The translations under genes were made by a program, and so were the position numbers. This document shows, piece by piece, positions 1-6,525 of a stretch of 6,525 bases of DNA; the first letter of the stretch is position 1; each line of letters starts with the position of its first letter. The stretch is taken from NCBI GenBank assembly GCA_949747935.1, contig CATKHE010000110.1, forward strand, positions 1-6,525. Direction: 5' to 3'. The notes under the pieces are model-generated. The model was not told the DNA's origin. It was given only the letters and a program-made list of their open reading frames with translations, and made no database searches. Source of the stretch: an uncultured Eubacteriales bacterium (GTDB lineage Bacteria > Bacillota_A > Clostridia > Oscillospirales > Oscillospiraceae).

Positions 1-648
1 ATTGAGGCTATTTTTGAGAACCTGGAGGCCAAGCAGGCCGTCTTTTCTGCCCTGGAGGAGGTCTGCCCGGAGCACACCATTTTCGCCTCCAATACCTCCT
101 CTATCTCGTTGACCGCCCTGGCTGCCGCCACCAAACGGCCCTCCCGGGTGGTGGGAATGCACTTCTTCTCCCCAGTGCCCCGGATGCGGCTGTGTGAGGT
201 GATCTTCGGCCTGCTCACCACCCAGGATGTGCTGGACGCTGTCAAGGAGGTGGGCGAGAAGATGGGTAAGACTCTGATCCAGGCCGACGACAAGCCGGGC
301 TTTATCGTCAACCGGGCGCTGCTGCCTATGCTCAACGAGGCTTGTGTCATTGTGGGCTCCTATATCGGCTCGGTGGAGGATGTGGACAACGGCATGAAGC
401 TGGGCTGTAACCACCCCATGGGTCCCCTGGAGCTGGCCGACATGATTGGTCTGGACATCCTGCTCAACGTGATGACTGTGATGGACCAGGAGATCGGCGC
501 CAAGTATCACCCCTCACTGCTGCTGCGCAAGCTGGTGGTGTCCGGCTTCCTGGGCCGCAAGAGCGGCGCGGGCTTCTATACCTATGAGAACGGCAAGAAG
601 ACGGGGGTCAACCCTGTTCTGGCCCATTTCCAGAGCGTGGCTCGATAA
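1..648 (+). CDS. hbd: 3-hydroxybutyryl-CoA dehydrogenase, C-terminal part (5' truncated by window edge)
   Basis: This enzyme carries out the NAD(P)H-linked interconversion of acetoacetyl-CoA and 3-hydroxybutyryl-CoA in the cytoplasm, a step of clostridial butyrate formation. The frame is open from base 1 and gives 215 residues; against the usual ~282-residue enzyme about 83 N-terminal residues, including the GxGxMG nucleotide-binding loop, lie outside the window. Visible family motifs are FASNTSSIS (end of the Rossmann domain), GMHFF with the catalytic His at fragment residue 54, the partner Glu 12 residues later (residue 66), PGFIVNR with the conserved Asn, and NHPMGPLELADMIGLD in the helical C-terminal domain. 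The motif normally HFFNPVP reads HFFSPVP, and the usual EVIRG reads EVIFG, so this may be a divergent paralogue. The gene ends in a TAA-TAG double stop followed by a terminator, so it is the last gene of its operon. The family is certain; exact substrate and cofactor preference are not. Confidence 0.93.
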   Translation: MEAIFENLEAKQAVFSALEEVCPEHTIFASNTSSISLTALAAATKRPSRVVGMHFFSPVPRMRLCEVIFGLLTTQDVLDAVKEVGEKMGKTLIQADDKPGFIVNRALLPMLNEACVIVGSYIGSVEDVDNGMKLGCNHPMGPLELADMIGLDILLNVMTVMDQEIGAKYHPSLLLRKLVVSGFLGRKSGAGFYTYENGKKTGVNPVLAHFQSVAR

Positions 649-654
649 TAGCTG

Positions 655-685
655 GGGAGACTGTCGGGCAGTCTCCCTGTTTTTC
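655..685 (+). terminator. Intrinsic terminator of the dehydrogenase transcript
   Basis: A perfect 9-bp stem, GGGAGACTG (655-663) with CAGTCTCCC (669-677), closes a 5-nt loop and is followed by TGTTTTT. It starts six bases after the second stop codon of the dehydrogenase gene. Confidence 0.93.
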
Positions 686-688
686 TCC

Positions 689-716
689 TTGCTTTTTTGA
701 GGGAATGCGATATAAT
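689..716 (+). promoter_or_regulatory. Sigma-A type promoter of the GNAT gene
   Basis: A -35 box TTGCTT (689-694) and a perfect -10 box TATAAT (711-716) are separated by 16 bp. Transcription should begin near 723, about 25 nt before the acetyltransferase start. The promoter begins in the T-rich tail of the preceding terminator, so the two transcription units are packed tightly. Confidence 0.8.
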
Positions 717-733
717 ACTCACGTATTGCGACA

Positions 734-742
734 GAGGGGTGA
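734..742 (+). promoter_or_regulatory. Ribosome binding site fixing the GNAT start at 748
   Basis: GAGGGGTGA lies 5 nt before ATG 748 and matches a strong Shine-Dalgarno sequence. The upstream in-frame TTG at 697 falls inside the promoter (between -35 and -10) and cannot be on the transcript made from it, so 748 is the better start. Confidence 0.8.
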
Positions 743-747
743 GAGAT

Positions 748-1272
748 ATGCTGCGGATGCGTCAGGCGGTTCCCGGCGACATGGAGGCTGTTTTGCAACT
801 TTATGACGGGGTGATTAACCGTTTTCAGGCCCAGACCGGGACCACTGCCTGGAGGAAGGGCGTATACCCCGCTGAGGCGGATTTTCAAAAGGCCATCGGG
901 GCCGGGACGCTGTATGTGGGAGAGCTGGAGGGCACGCTGGCCGCAGGGATGATTATCACCCAGGGGACGGACAAGACCTATGGAAATCCCCCCTGGCGGG
1001 TGGATGCGGCGGACGGGGAGACGGCGGTGATCCACACGCTGGGAGTATCCCCTGATTTTTCCGGGCGGGGCCTGGCTCGGGAAATGCTTCTGGGCGGGGT
1101 GGAGCTGGCCCGGGAAAAGGGCTGGAAGGCCCTGCGGCTGGACGTGCTGGAGTGCAACACCCCCGCCCGGCGGCTGTATGAGCGGGCGGGCTTTGTGTAC
1201 ATCGAGACTAAGGAAATTTGGTACGAGAGCACCGGCCTTGCCAACTTTCTGCTGTATGAATATGCGGTATAA
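748..1272 (+). CDS. GNAT family N-acetyltransferase
   Basis: A 174-residue, single-domain GCN5-related acetyltransferase, expected to move an acetyl group from acetyl-CoA to an amine; the acceptor cannot be told from sequence. The N-terminal part (about residues 3-30, LRMRQAVPGDMEAVLQLYD) is the usual beta1-alpha1 region. Motif A spans about residues 93-127, with the strand AVIHTLGVSPDF and the acetyl-CoA pyrophosphate loop SGRGLA at 105-110. In this loop Ser sits where the consensus Q/R-x-x-G-x-G/A has Gln or Arg. Motif B is LDVLECNTPARRLYERAGF (131-149), with the Tyr (144) that often acts as general acid. There is no signal peptide or membrane segment. The gene has its own promoter and no obvious terminator before the metK promoter, so some read-through into the metK leader is possible. 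It resembles the many uncharacterised GNAT proteins of gut clostridia; a closer functional name is not justified. Confidence 0.9.
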   Translation: MLRMRQAVPGDMEAVLQLYDGVINRFQAQTGTTAWRKGVYPAEADFQKAIGAGTLYVGELEGTLAAGMIITQGTDKTYGNPPWRVDAADGETAVIHTLGVSPDFSGRGLAREMLLGGVELAREKGWKALRLDVLECNTPARRLYERAGFVYIETKEIWYESTGLANFLLYEYAV

Positions 1273-1367
1273 AAACTGGAGGAGGGTTCTAGACAAAGGT
1301 GCTCCAGCGGGAGAATGCGAATGAAAAATACCATATTTGTCAAAATAGTTTTTGTCAGGAAAATAAA

Positions 1368-1396
1368 TTGACAAGCGGGACAGGATCTGTTATACT
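1368..1396 (+). promoter_or_regulatory. Consensus promoter of the SAM riboswitch-metK unit
   Basis: A perfect -35 box TTGACA (1368-1373), a 17-bp spacer and a near-perfect -10 box TATACT (1391-1396) predict a transcription start near 1403. That is about 15 nt before the riboswitch aptamer. Confidence 0.9.
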
Positions 1397-1417
1397 GAAG
1401 ACTGTAAAATTGAATAG

Positions 1418-1516
1418 CCTTATCAAGAGCGGTGGAGGGAACGGCCCGATGAAGCCCGGCAACCTGCGCGTATGCGCAAGGTGCTAAATCCGGCGGTAGT
1501 GTATCGAAAGATGAGG
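1418..1516 (+). promoter_or_regulatory. SAM-I (S-box) riboswitch aptamer
   Basis: This leader RNA binds S-adenosylmethionine and shuts off the downstream gene when SAM is plentiful. The conserved S-box blocks are all present in order: CTTATCAAGAG (1419-1429), GGTGGAGGGA (1431-1440), GGCCCGATGAA (1443-1453), CCCGGCAACC (1455-1464), AAGGTGCTAAATCC (1478-1491) and GAAAGATGAG (1506-1515). P1 forms from 1418-1424 and 1510-1516 with one G-U pair. P3 has TGCGC (1465-1469) paired with GCGCA (1474-1478). P4 is a short stem, 1494-1498 with 1502-1506. CGGCGG at 1491-1496 overlaps P4 and is perfectly complementary to CCGCCG (1537-1542) in the 5' arm of the terminator, which suggests the antiterminator pairing. 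Ligand identity follows from the family; the antiterminator is inferred. Confidence 0.97.
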
Positions 1517-1530
1517 GTGCAACCAAACAT

Positions 1531-1559
1531 AACGCTCCGCCGACCGGCGGGGCGTTTTT
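1531..1559 (+). terminator. Riboswitch-controlled intrinsic terminator before metK
   Basis: An 11-bp stem, 1531-1541 with 1546-1556 (one G-U pair), closes a GACC loop and runs into a T5 tract (1555-1559). It lies between the SAM aptamer and metK, so it is the expression platform: high SAM should favour this hairpin and stop transcription 30 nt before the start codon. Confidence 0.95.
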
Positions 1560-1589
1560 GCGCTCCCAAACACAGAAAGGAGAAAAACT

Positions 1590-2771
<1,182 letters not shown>

Positions 2772-2810
2772 CAGGCGCGCTGAAAGAGCGTATCAGTCAA
2801 TGAAATGACA

Positions 2811-2850
2811 GGGTCCCCCGAACATCTCCTGTTCGGGAGACTCGCTTTTT
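2811..2850 (+). terminator. Intrinsic terminator of metK
   Basis: A long stem pairs 2811-2824 with 2830-2843 (13 pairs including one G-U, and one C-A mismatch) around the loop TCTCC. It is followed two bases later by T5 (2846-2850). It starts 40 nt after the metK stop codon. Confidence 0.88.
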
Positions 2851-2858
2851 ATGAAAAA

Positions 2859-3032
2859 ATGAAACCACTGGGCAAAGAAGGGTGTATTGCAAGCAGCTTT
2901 TCTGCGTTTGCAGCAGCATGGAATACCAAACCTCATATGGGTGCCGCATCTGATCAGGACGGGGTAACGTTGGCATTGTCCGCTATTTATTTCGCTCTTA
3001 TTGTCGATGCGCTTACTTCAAGAAAAAATTGA
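2859..3032 (+). CDS. Doubtful small open frame (58 codons), possible gene remnant
   Basis: The frame starts MKPLGKEGCIASSF and ends in DALTSRKN; I do not recognise it. One hydrophobic stretch (about residues 35-52, around GVTLALSAIYFALIVDAL) could be a membrane segment. Against a real gene: there is no Shine-Dalgarno sequence before ATG 2859, no promoter between the metK terminator and the frame, and an earlier in-frame ATG at 2805 would place the start inside the region that folds as the metK terminator. In favour: the residue composition looks protein-like, with no low-complexity runs. It could be the 3' remnant of a decayed membrane protein gene. This is the only candidate coding sequence between metK and the tRNA gene. 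Confidence 0.25.
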   Translation: MKPLGKEGCIASSFSAFAAAWNTKPHMGAASDQDGVTLALSAIYFALIVDALTSRKN

Positions 3033-3041
3033 AAATACCCC

Positions 3042-3069
3042 TTGACAATTTCTGAGCTTTTGTTATAAT
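3042..3069 (+). promoter_or_regulatory. Consensus promoter of the tRNA-Gln gene
   Basis: Perfect -35 TTGACA (3042-3047) and perfect -10 TATAAT (3064-3069) boxes are 16 bp apart. The predicted start is near 3076, giving a tRNA 5' leader of about 24 nt. A small hairpin, CTCGT (3074-3078) with ACGAG (3083-3087), lies at or just after the start and would be removed with the leader by RNase P. Confidence 0.92.
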
Positions 3070-3099
3070 GATACTCGTCCTTACGAGAGCGTTGCCAAT

Positions 3100-3173
3100 A
3101 GCGGGATTGTGTAAGGGTAGCACGACAGACTCTGACTCTGTTTGTGAGGGTTCGAATCCTTCTCCCGCTGCCA
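3100..3173 (+). tRNA. tRNA-Gln (anticodon CUG)
   Basis: A complete 74-nt cloverleaf can be folded by hand. The acceptor stem is AGCGGGA (3100-3106) with TCCCGCT (3163-3169), seven perfect pairs. The D arm has GTGT with GCAC. The anticodon stem is ACAGA (3125-3129) with TCTGT (3137-3141) around loop CTCTGAC, placing anticodon CTG at 3132-3134, which reads the glutamine codon CAG. The T arm GAGGG/CCTTC encloses TTCGAAT. The discriminator base is G (3170) and CCA is encoded (3171-3173). In most Firmicutes this tRNA is charged indirectly, by glutamylation followed by GatCAB amidation. It stands alone with its own promoter and terminators. Confidence 0.97.
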
Positions 3174-3175
3174 TG

Positions 3176-3218
3176 ATAAATTGACAGACTACACTAGAGA
3201 GGTAGTCTGTCAATTTAT
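3176..3218 (+). terminator. Long perfect inverted repeat after the tRNA, probable (bidirectional) terminator
   Basis: A 17-bp perfect stem pairs 3176-3192 with 3202-3218 around a 9-nt loop, beginning 3 nt after the tRNA CCA end. Both flanks are A/T-rich, so it could act on either strand. The T-rich tail is largely within the stem (ATTTATT), which makes it less canonical than the hairpin that follows; it may also protect or help process the tRNA 3' end. Confidence 0.75.
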
Positions 3219-3243
3219 TTATTAAACATACTGGACTTGCTGC

Positions 3244-3270
3244 GCCACAGTGGTTTCACTGTGGCTTTTT
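3244..3270 (+). terminator. Canonical intrinsic terminator downstream of tRNA-Gln
   Basis: A perfect 9-bp stem, GCCACAGTG (3244-3252) with CACTGTGGC (3257-3265), closes the loop GTTT and runs directly into T5 (3266-3270). It is the second hairpin after the tRNA and insulates rpoB from upstream transcription. Confidence 0.93.
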
Positions 3271-3275
3271 CTATA

Positions 3276-3300
3276 AAGAAACCATTTTCTAATGGTTCTT
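3276..3300 (+). repeat. Third hairpin after the tRNA
   Basis: A 10-bp stem with one bulged A pairs 3276-3286 with 3291-3300 around loop TTCT. A T5 tract follows only at 3308-3312, so this is at best a weak terminator. It lies 6 bases beyond the T5 of the preceding terminator and about 45 bp before the rpoB -35 box. Confidence 0.55.
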
Positions 3301-3344
3301 GATTTCCTTTTTCCAATTATATAAAATAAAAATAGGATAAGCCC

Positions 3345-3373
3345 TTGACAGCTTACCCCGATTATGGTAAAAT
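3345..3373 (+). promoter_or_regulatory. Consensus promoter of rpoB
   Basis: A perfect -35 TTGACA (3345-3350), a 17-bp spacer and -10 TAAAAT (3368-3373) predict a start near 3380. The 30 bp upstream of the -35 box are very A/T-rich (3314-3335), as in an UP element. The spacer holds a dyad, TTACC (3353-3357) and GGTAA (3366-3370), whose right half enters the -10 box. The promoter sits after two terminators, so it is probably the main one for rpoB. Confidence 0.85.
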
Positions 3374-3379
3374 AAAATG

Positions 3380-3621
3380 CTTATATGCCCTTGCTTTAAA
3401 ATTAGGAACTCTTCCATATTCACACGATTAGTCTAGCACATCTGTGGCAGAAAGGCAAGAGAGTAAGGGAAGAAAATACCCACGTGTTCGTGCGTTTCAA
3501 AGCTTGCCTGTCTTGAAAATTGTGCATACTGACGGCAAAAATTGGAGTTTCCCCCAAAATCCGGCAAATTAAGAGAAGTAAATGACCGTCAATTCTGAAG
3601 AAAGCGAGTTGATTTTTCGGC
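3380..3621 (+). promoter_or_regulatory. Long rpoB 5' leader, possibly structured
   Basis: About 240 nt lie between the predicted start and rpoB with no credible gene in them. Nested complementary segments suggest folding: GCACA (3436-3440) with TGTGC (3521-3525), inside it AGGCAAG (3453-3459) with CTTGCCT (3503-3509), and inside that the small hairpin CACG-TGTT-CGTG (3481-3492). An alternative pairing TTTCAA (3495-3500) with TTGAAA (3513-3518) would compete with the 7-bp stem. TTGCTTTAAAA (3391-3401) loosely resembles a boxA antitermination site. There is no terminator hairpin with a T tract, so simple attenuation is not evident. No known leader family is recognised; a regulatory role is inference. 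Confidence 0.45.
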
Positions 3622-6525
3622 ATGGTCGTCAAGGATGTAATGTATGGCAAGACCCTTCGGAAGAGCTTTGCCCGCTACCAAGAGATTCTGGAGATGCCCA
3701 ATCTGCTGGAGGTGCAAAAGACCTCTTACCAGTGGTTTTTGGACATTGGCCTGAAAGAGGTGTTCAGGGATGTGGGCTCTATTGTGGACTACGGCGGCAA
3801 TCTGGAGTTGTCCTTTGTGGATTTTTCCATGGACGAGAAGCCCAAGTATGATGTGGAGGAGTGCAAGGCCCGGGACGCCACCTACGCCGCTCCTATTAAG
3901 GTGAAGGTGCAGCTGCGCAACACCCAGAACAACCAGATCAACGAGCAGGAGATTTTCATGGGAGACTTCCCCATCATGACCAATTCGGGCACCTTTGTTA
4001 TCAACGGAGCCGAGCGTGTCATTGTCTCCCAGATCGTCCGTTCCCCCGGTATGTACTACACTCGGGAGGTGGACAAGGCGGACAACAAGACCTACGCCAC
4101 CACCGTCATCCCAGGCCGGGGCGCCTGGCTGGAGTATGAAACCGACCTGTCCGACGTGTTCTATGTCCGTATTGACAAGAACCGTAAGCTGCCTGTCACC
4201 TGTTTGATCCGGGTGCTGGGCCCCCGGACCGATCCGGAGATTATTGAGATGTTCGGTGAGGACGAGCGCATTTTAGCCACTCTGGAGAAGGACGCCTGTA
4301 AGACCTATGAGGAGGCTCTGCTGGAGATCTACCGCAAGCTGCGCCCGGGTGAGCCCCCCACAGTGGACTCCGCCGAAACCCTGATCAACGCCACTTTCTT
4401 CGACCATCGGCGGTACGATCTGTCCACTGTGGGCCGCTACAAATTCAACAAGAAGATGGCCCTGTGGACCAGGCTGGCCGGACAGAAGCTGGGACAGCCC
4501 GTCGCCGACCCGCGCACCGGCGAGCTGCTGGCCGAGGCCGGTGAGGTCCTCACCCGGGAGCGGGCCCAGGAGTTGGACTCCAGAGGCGTAAACCGCGCCG
4601 TGGTGGACATGGATGGAAAAATGGTCCAGGTCTTCTCCAACGACATGGTGGATAAAAAAGGATTTGTGGCCCTGGCCGGCTTTGATCCCGCCGAGGCGGG
4701 CATCGACGAGATGGTCTCCTTCCCCGCTCTGTGCGCTCTGGTGGACCAGTACCAGGGTGACGAGCTGCGGGACGCGGTTCGCCGTGCCAAGGAGGAACTG
4801 ATTCCCAACCACATCACTGTGGCCGACATCATGGCCTCTATTAACTACCTCAACTGTCTGGCCTACAATATCGGTACCCCCGACGACATCGACCATTTGG
4901 GCAACCGCCGCCTGCGCTGTGTGGGCGAACTGATTCAGAACCAGTTCCGCATTGGCTTCAGCCGCATGGAGCGTGTCATCCGGGAACGGATGACAACTCA
5001 GGATCTGGATGTGGTTACCCCTCAGTCCCTGATTAATATTCGGCCTGTCACCGCCGCTATCAAAGAGTTCTTTGGCTCCAGCCCCCTGTCTCAGTTTATG
5101 GACCAGACCAACCCCCTGGCGGAGCTGACCCACAAGCGCCGCCTGTCTGCCTTGGGACCCGGCGGCTTGAGCCGTGACCGGGCCTCCTTCGACGTCCGGG
5201 ACGTCCACTACAGCCACTACGGCCGTCTGTGTCCCATTGAGACCCCGGAAGGCCCCAACATCGGCCTGATTTCCTATCTGGCCTCCTACGCCCGGATCAA
5301 CAAGTATGGCTTCATTGAATCCCCCTACCGCAAGGTGGATAAGGAGACGGGCAAGCTCACCGACGAGATCACTTATATGACTGCCGACATGGAGGACGAG
5401 TTCATCATCGGCCAGGCCACCGAGCCGGTGGACGAGAGCGGATGTCTGGTGAACGAGCGCGTCACCTGCCGCCACCGCAATGAGACCATCTCCGTTGACA
5501 AGCATCGGGTGGACTATGTTGACGTGTCCCCCAAGATGATGGTGTCGGTGGCCACCGCCATGATCCCCTTCCTCCAGAACGACGACGCCAACCGTGCCCT
5601 GATGGGCGCCAACATGCAGCGTCAGGCCGTCCCCCTGCTCCGTCCCGAGGCCCCCATCGTGGCCACCGGACAGGAGCACAAGAACTGTATCGACTCCGAG
5701 GTGGCCATCCTGGCTGAGGGACCGGGCATTGTCACCAAGGTGTCCGCCCGGTATATCACTGTGGCCTATGACGACCCCAAGCTGGGCACCAGGGAGTACC
5801 GTCTGACCAAGTATCTGCGCTCCAACCATACCACCTGTATCAACCAGCGGCCGATTGTGGACGCCGGGCAGCGGGTGGAGTTCCAGGACGTGCTGGCTGA
5901 CGGCCCCTCCACCGACCGGGGAGAGATCGCCCTGGGACGGAATATCCTCATGGGCTTTATGACCTGGGAGGGCTACAACTATGAGGACGCCATCCTGCTC
6001 AATGAGCGCATCGTCCGGGATGACGTGTTCACCTCCATCCACATCGAGGAGTATGAGACCGAGGCCCGGGACACCAAGCTGGGCCCCGAGACCATTACCC
6101 GGGATATCCCCAATGTAGGCGACGACGCGCTGAAGGACCTGGACGAGCACGGCATCATCCGTGTGGGCGCGGAGATCCGCGCCGGTGACTATCTGGTGGG
6201 CAAGGTCACCCCCAAGGGGGAGGCCGAGGCCACCGCGGAAGAAAAACTGCTCCGGGCCATCTTTGGCGAGAAGGCCCGTGAGGTCCGGGACACCTCTTTG
6301 AAGGTGCCTCATGGCGAGGCGGGCATCGTGGTGGATGTGAAGGTATTCACCCGGGAGGGCGGCGACGAGCTGGGTCCGGGCGTCAACCAGGTGGTCCGGG
6401 TCTATATCGCACAGAAGCGGAAGATCTCCGTGGGCGACAAGATGGCCGGCCGCCACGGCAACAAGGGCGTGGTCTCCCGCATCCTGCCCCAGGAGGATAT
6501 GCCCTTCCTCCCCGACGGCACCCCC
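3622..6525 (+). CDS. rpoB: DNA-directed RNA polymerase subunit beta (3' end beyond window)
   Basis: Beta subunit of RNA polymerase, forming with beta' the catalytic cleft of the core enzyme. The frame is open from ATG 3622 to the window edge, 968 codons of an expected ~1,200. The N-terminal part contains [15 protein letters not shown] (124-138). The rifampicin pocket [20 protein letters not shown] lies at 489-508, with Asp494, His504 and Ser509 matching wild-type E. coli 516, 526 and 531. [13 protein letters not shown] (784-796) carries the Glu-Asp pair matching E. coli 813-814. [12 protein letters not shown] (938-949) carries Lys940 and Lys948, matching the active-site lysines 1065 and 1073. 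The offset to E. coli grows from 25 residues at 788 to 125 at 940, showing that the large proteobacterial insert is absent, as in Firmicutes. An in-frame TGA at 3610 leaves 3622 as the first possible start; its ribosome binding site is poor. rpoC normally follows. Confidence 0.99.
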   Translation, partial: MVVKDVMYGKTLRKSFARYQEILEMPNLLEVQKTSYQWFLDIGLKEVFRDVGSIVDYGGNLELSFVDFSMDEKPKYDVEECKARDATYAAPIKVKVQLRNTQNNQINEQEIFMGDFPIMTNSGTFVINGAERVIVSQIVRSPGMYYTREVDKADNKTYATTVIPGRGAWLEYETDLSDVFYVRIDKNRKLPVTCLIRVLGPRTDPEIIEMFGEDERILATLEKDACKTYEEALLEIYRKLRPGEPPTVDSAETLINATFFDHRRYDLSTVGRYKFNKKMALWTRLAGQKLGQPVADPRTGELLAEAGEVLTRERAQELDSRGVNRAVVDMDGKMVQVFSNDMVDKKGFVALAGFDPAEAGIDEMVSFPALCALVDQYQGDELRDAVRRAKEELIPNHITVADIMASINYLNCLAYNIGTPDDIDHLGNRRLRCVGELIQNQFRIGFSRMERVIRERMTTQDLDVVTPQSLINIRPVTAAIKEFFGSSPLSQFMDQTNPLAELTHKRRLSALGPGGLSRDRASFDVRDVHYSHYGRLCPIETPEGPNIGLISYLASYARINKYGFIESPYRKVDKETGKLTDEITYMTADMEDEFIIGQATEPVDESGCLVNERVTCRHRNETISVDKHRVDYVDVSPKMMVSVATAMIPFLQNDDANRALMGANMQRQAVPLLRPEAPIVATGQEHKNCIDSEVAILAEGPGIVTKVSARYITVAYDDPKLGTREYRLTKYLRSNHTTCINQRPIVDAGQRVEFQDVLADGPSTDRGEIALGRNILMGFMTWEGYNYEDAILLNERIVRDDVFTSIHIEEYETEARDTKLGPETITRDIPNVGDDALKDLDEHGIIRVGAEIRAGDYLVGKVTPKGEAEATAEEKLLRAIFGEKAREVRDTSLKVPHGEAGIVVDVKVFTREGGDELGPGVNQVVRVYIAQKRKISVGDKMAGRHGNKGVVSRILPQEDMPFLPDGTP

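Noticed and set aside
697..747. TTG start at 697 extending the GNAT protein by 17 residues
   Set aside because: The TTG lies between the -35 and -10 boxes, upstream of the transcript start, and ATG 748 has a strong ribosome binding site.
1276..1307. CTGGAG / CTCCAG inverted repeat after the GNAT gene as a terminator
   Set aside because: Only 6 bp with a 20-nt loop and no T tract.
3013..3213. Reverse-strand open frame with AGEGFEPSQTESESVV-like translation
   Set aside because: It is the antisense translation of the tRNA-Gln gene, a well-known source of spurious database proteins, and also crosses the tRNA promoter region and terminator.
3420..3650. Reverse-strand 76-codon frame in the rpoB leader
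   Set aside because: It overlaps the rpoB start, has no ribosome binding site or promoter, and the region is better explained as the transcribed leader on the + strand.
3582..3851. Plus-strand 89-codon frame overlapping the rpoB start
   Set aside because: From base 3622 on it is a shadow frame of rpoB; it lacks a ribosome binding site and a recognisable product.
4273..6456. 727-codon open frame antisense to rpoB
   Set aside because: It is aligned codon-on-codon with rpoB, so it stays open only because rpoB here uses no TTA, CTA or TCA codons; it ends exactly at a TTA leucine codon (4273-4275). Its translation is rich in G, H, V and L and matches no family.

Overview
The window reads as ordinary core chromosome from a GC-rich, butyrate-type Firmicute, most likely a clostridium of the Oscillospiraceae/Ruminococcaceae kind. 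That placement is inferred from four things: a 3-hydroxybutyryl-CoA dehydrogenase gene, a SAM-I riboswitch on metK, consensus sigma-A type promoters, and an RpoB that lacks the roughly 100-residue insert of proteobacterial RpoB. All supported genes lie on the + strand.

Layout. Positions 1-648 hold the 3' part of a 3-hydroxybutyryl-CoA dehydrogenase gene (hbd-like), closed by a strong intrinsic terminator. A monocistronic GNAT acetyltransferase gene follows with its own promoter (start corrected to 748). Next is a textbook regulatory unit: a consensus promoter, a SAM-I (S-box) riboswitch, an intrinsic terminator and then metK (1590-2771), which has its own 3' terminator. Positions 2851-3032 contain only a doubtful 58-codon open frame. 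A consensus promoter then drives a tRNA-Gln(CUG) gene with an encoded CCA end, followed by three successive hairpins, two of them convincing terminators. The last third is rpoB, with its own consensus promoter at 3345-3373, a leader of about 240 nt, and 968 codons of coding sequence running off the right edge.

How it works together. These are separate transcription units rather than one operon; terminators or new promoters lie between them. metK makes S-adenosylmethionine, and the riboswitch in front of it senses that product, giving feedback by premature termination. rpoB is detached from the ribosomal protein genes that usually precede it and appears to be expressed from a private promoter through a long, possibly structured leader. 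That leader is the least explained part of the window.

I found no mobile element, CRISPR array, defence system or evidently new gene system. The best leads are the rpoB leader and its isolated promoter, the weak ribosome binding site of rpoB, and some substitutions near the active site of the dehydrogenase.
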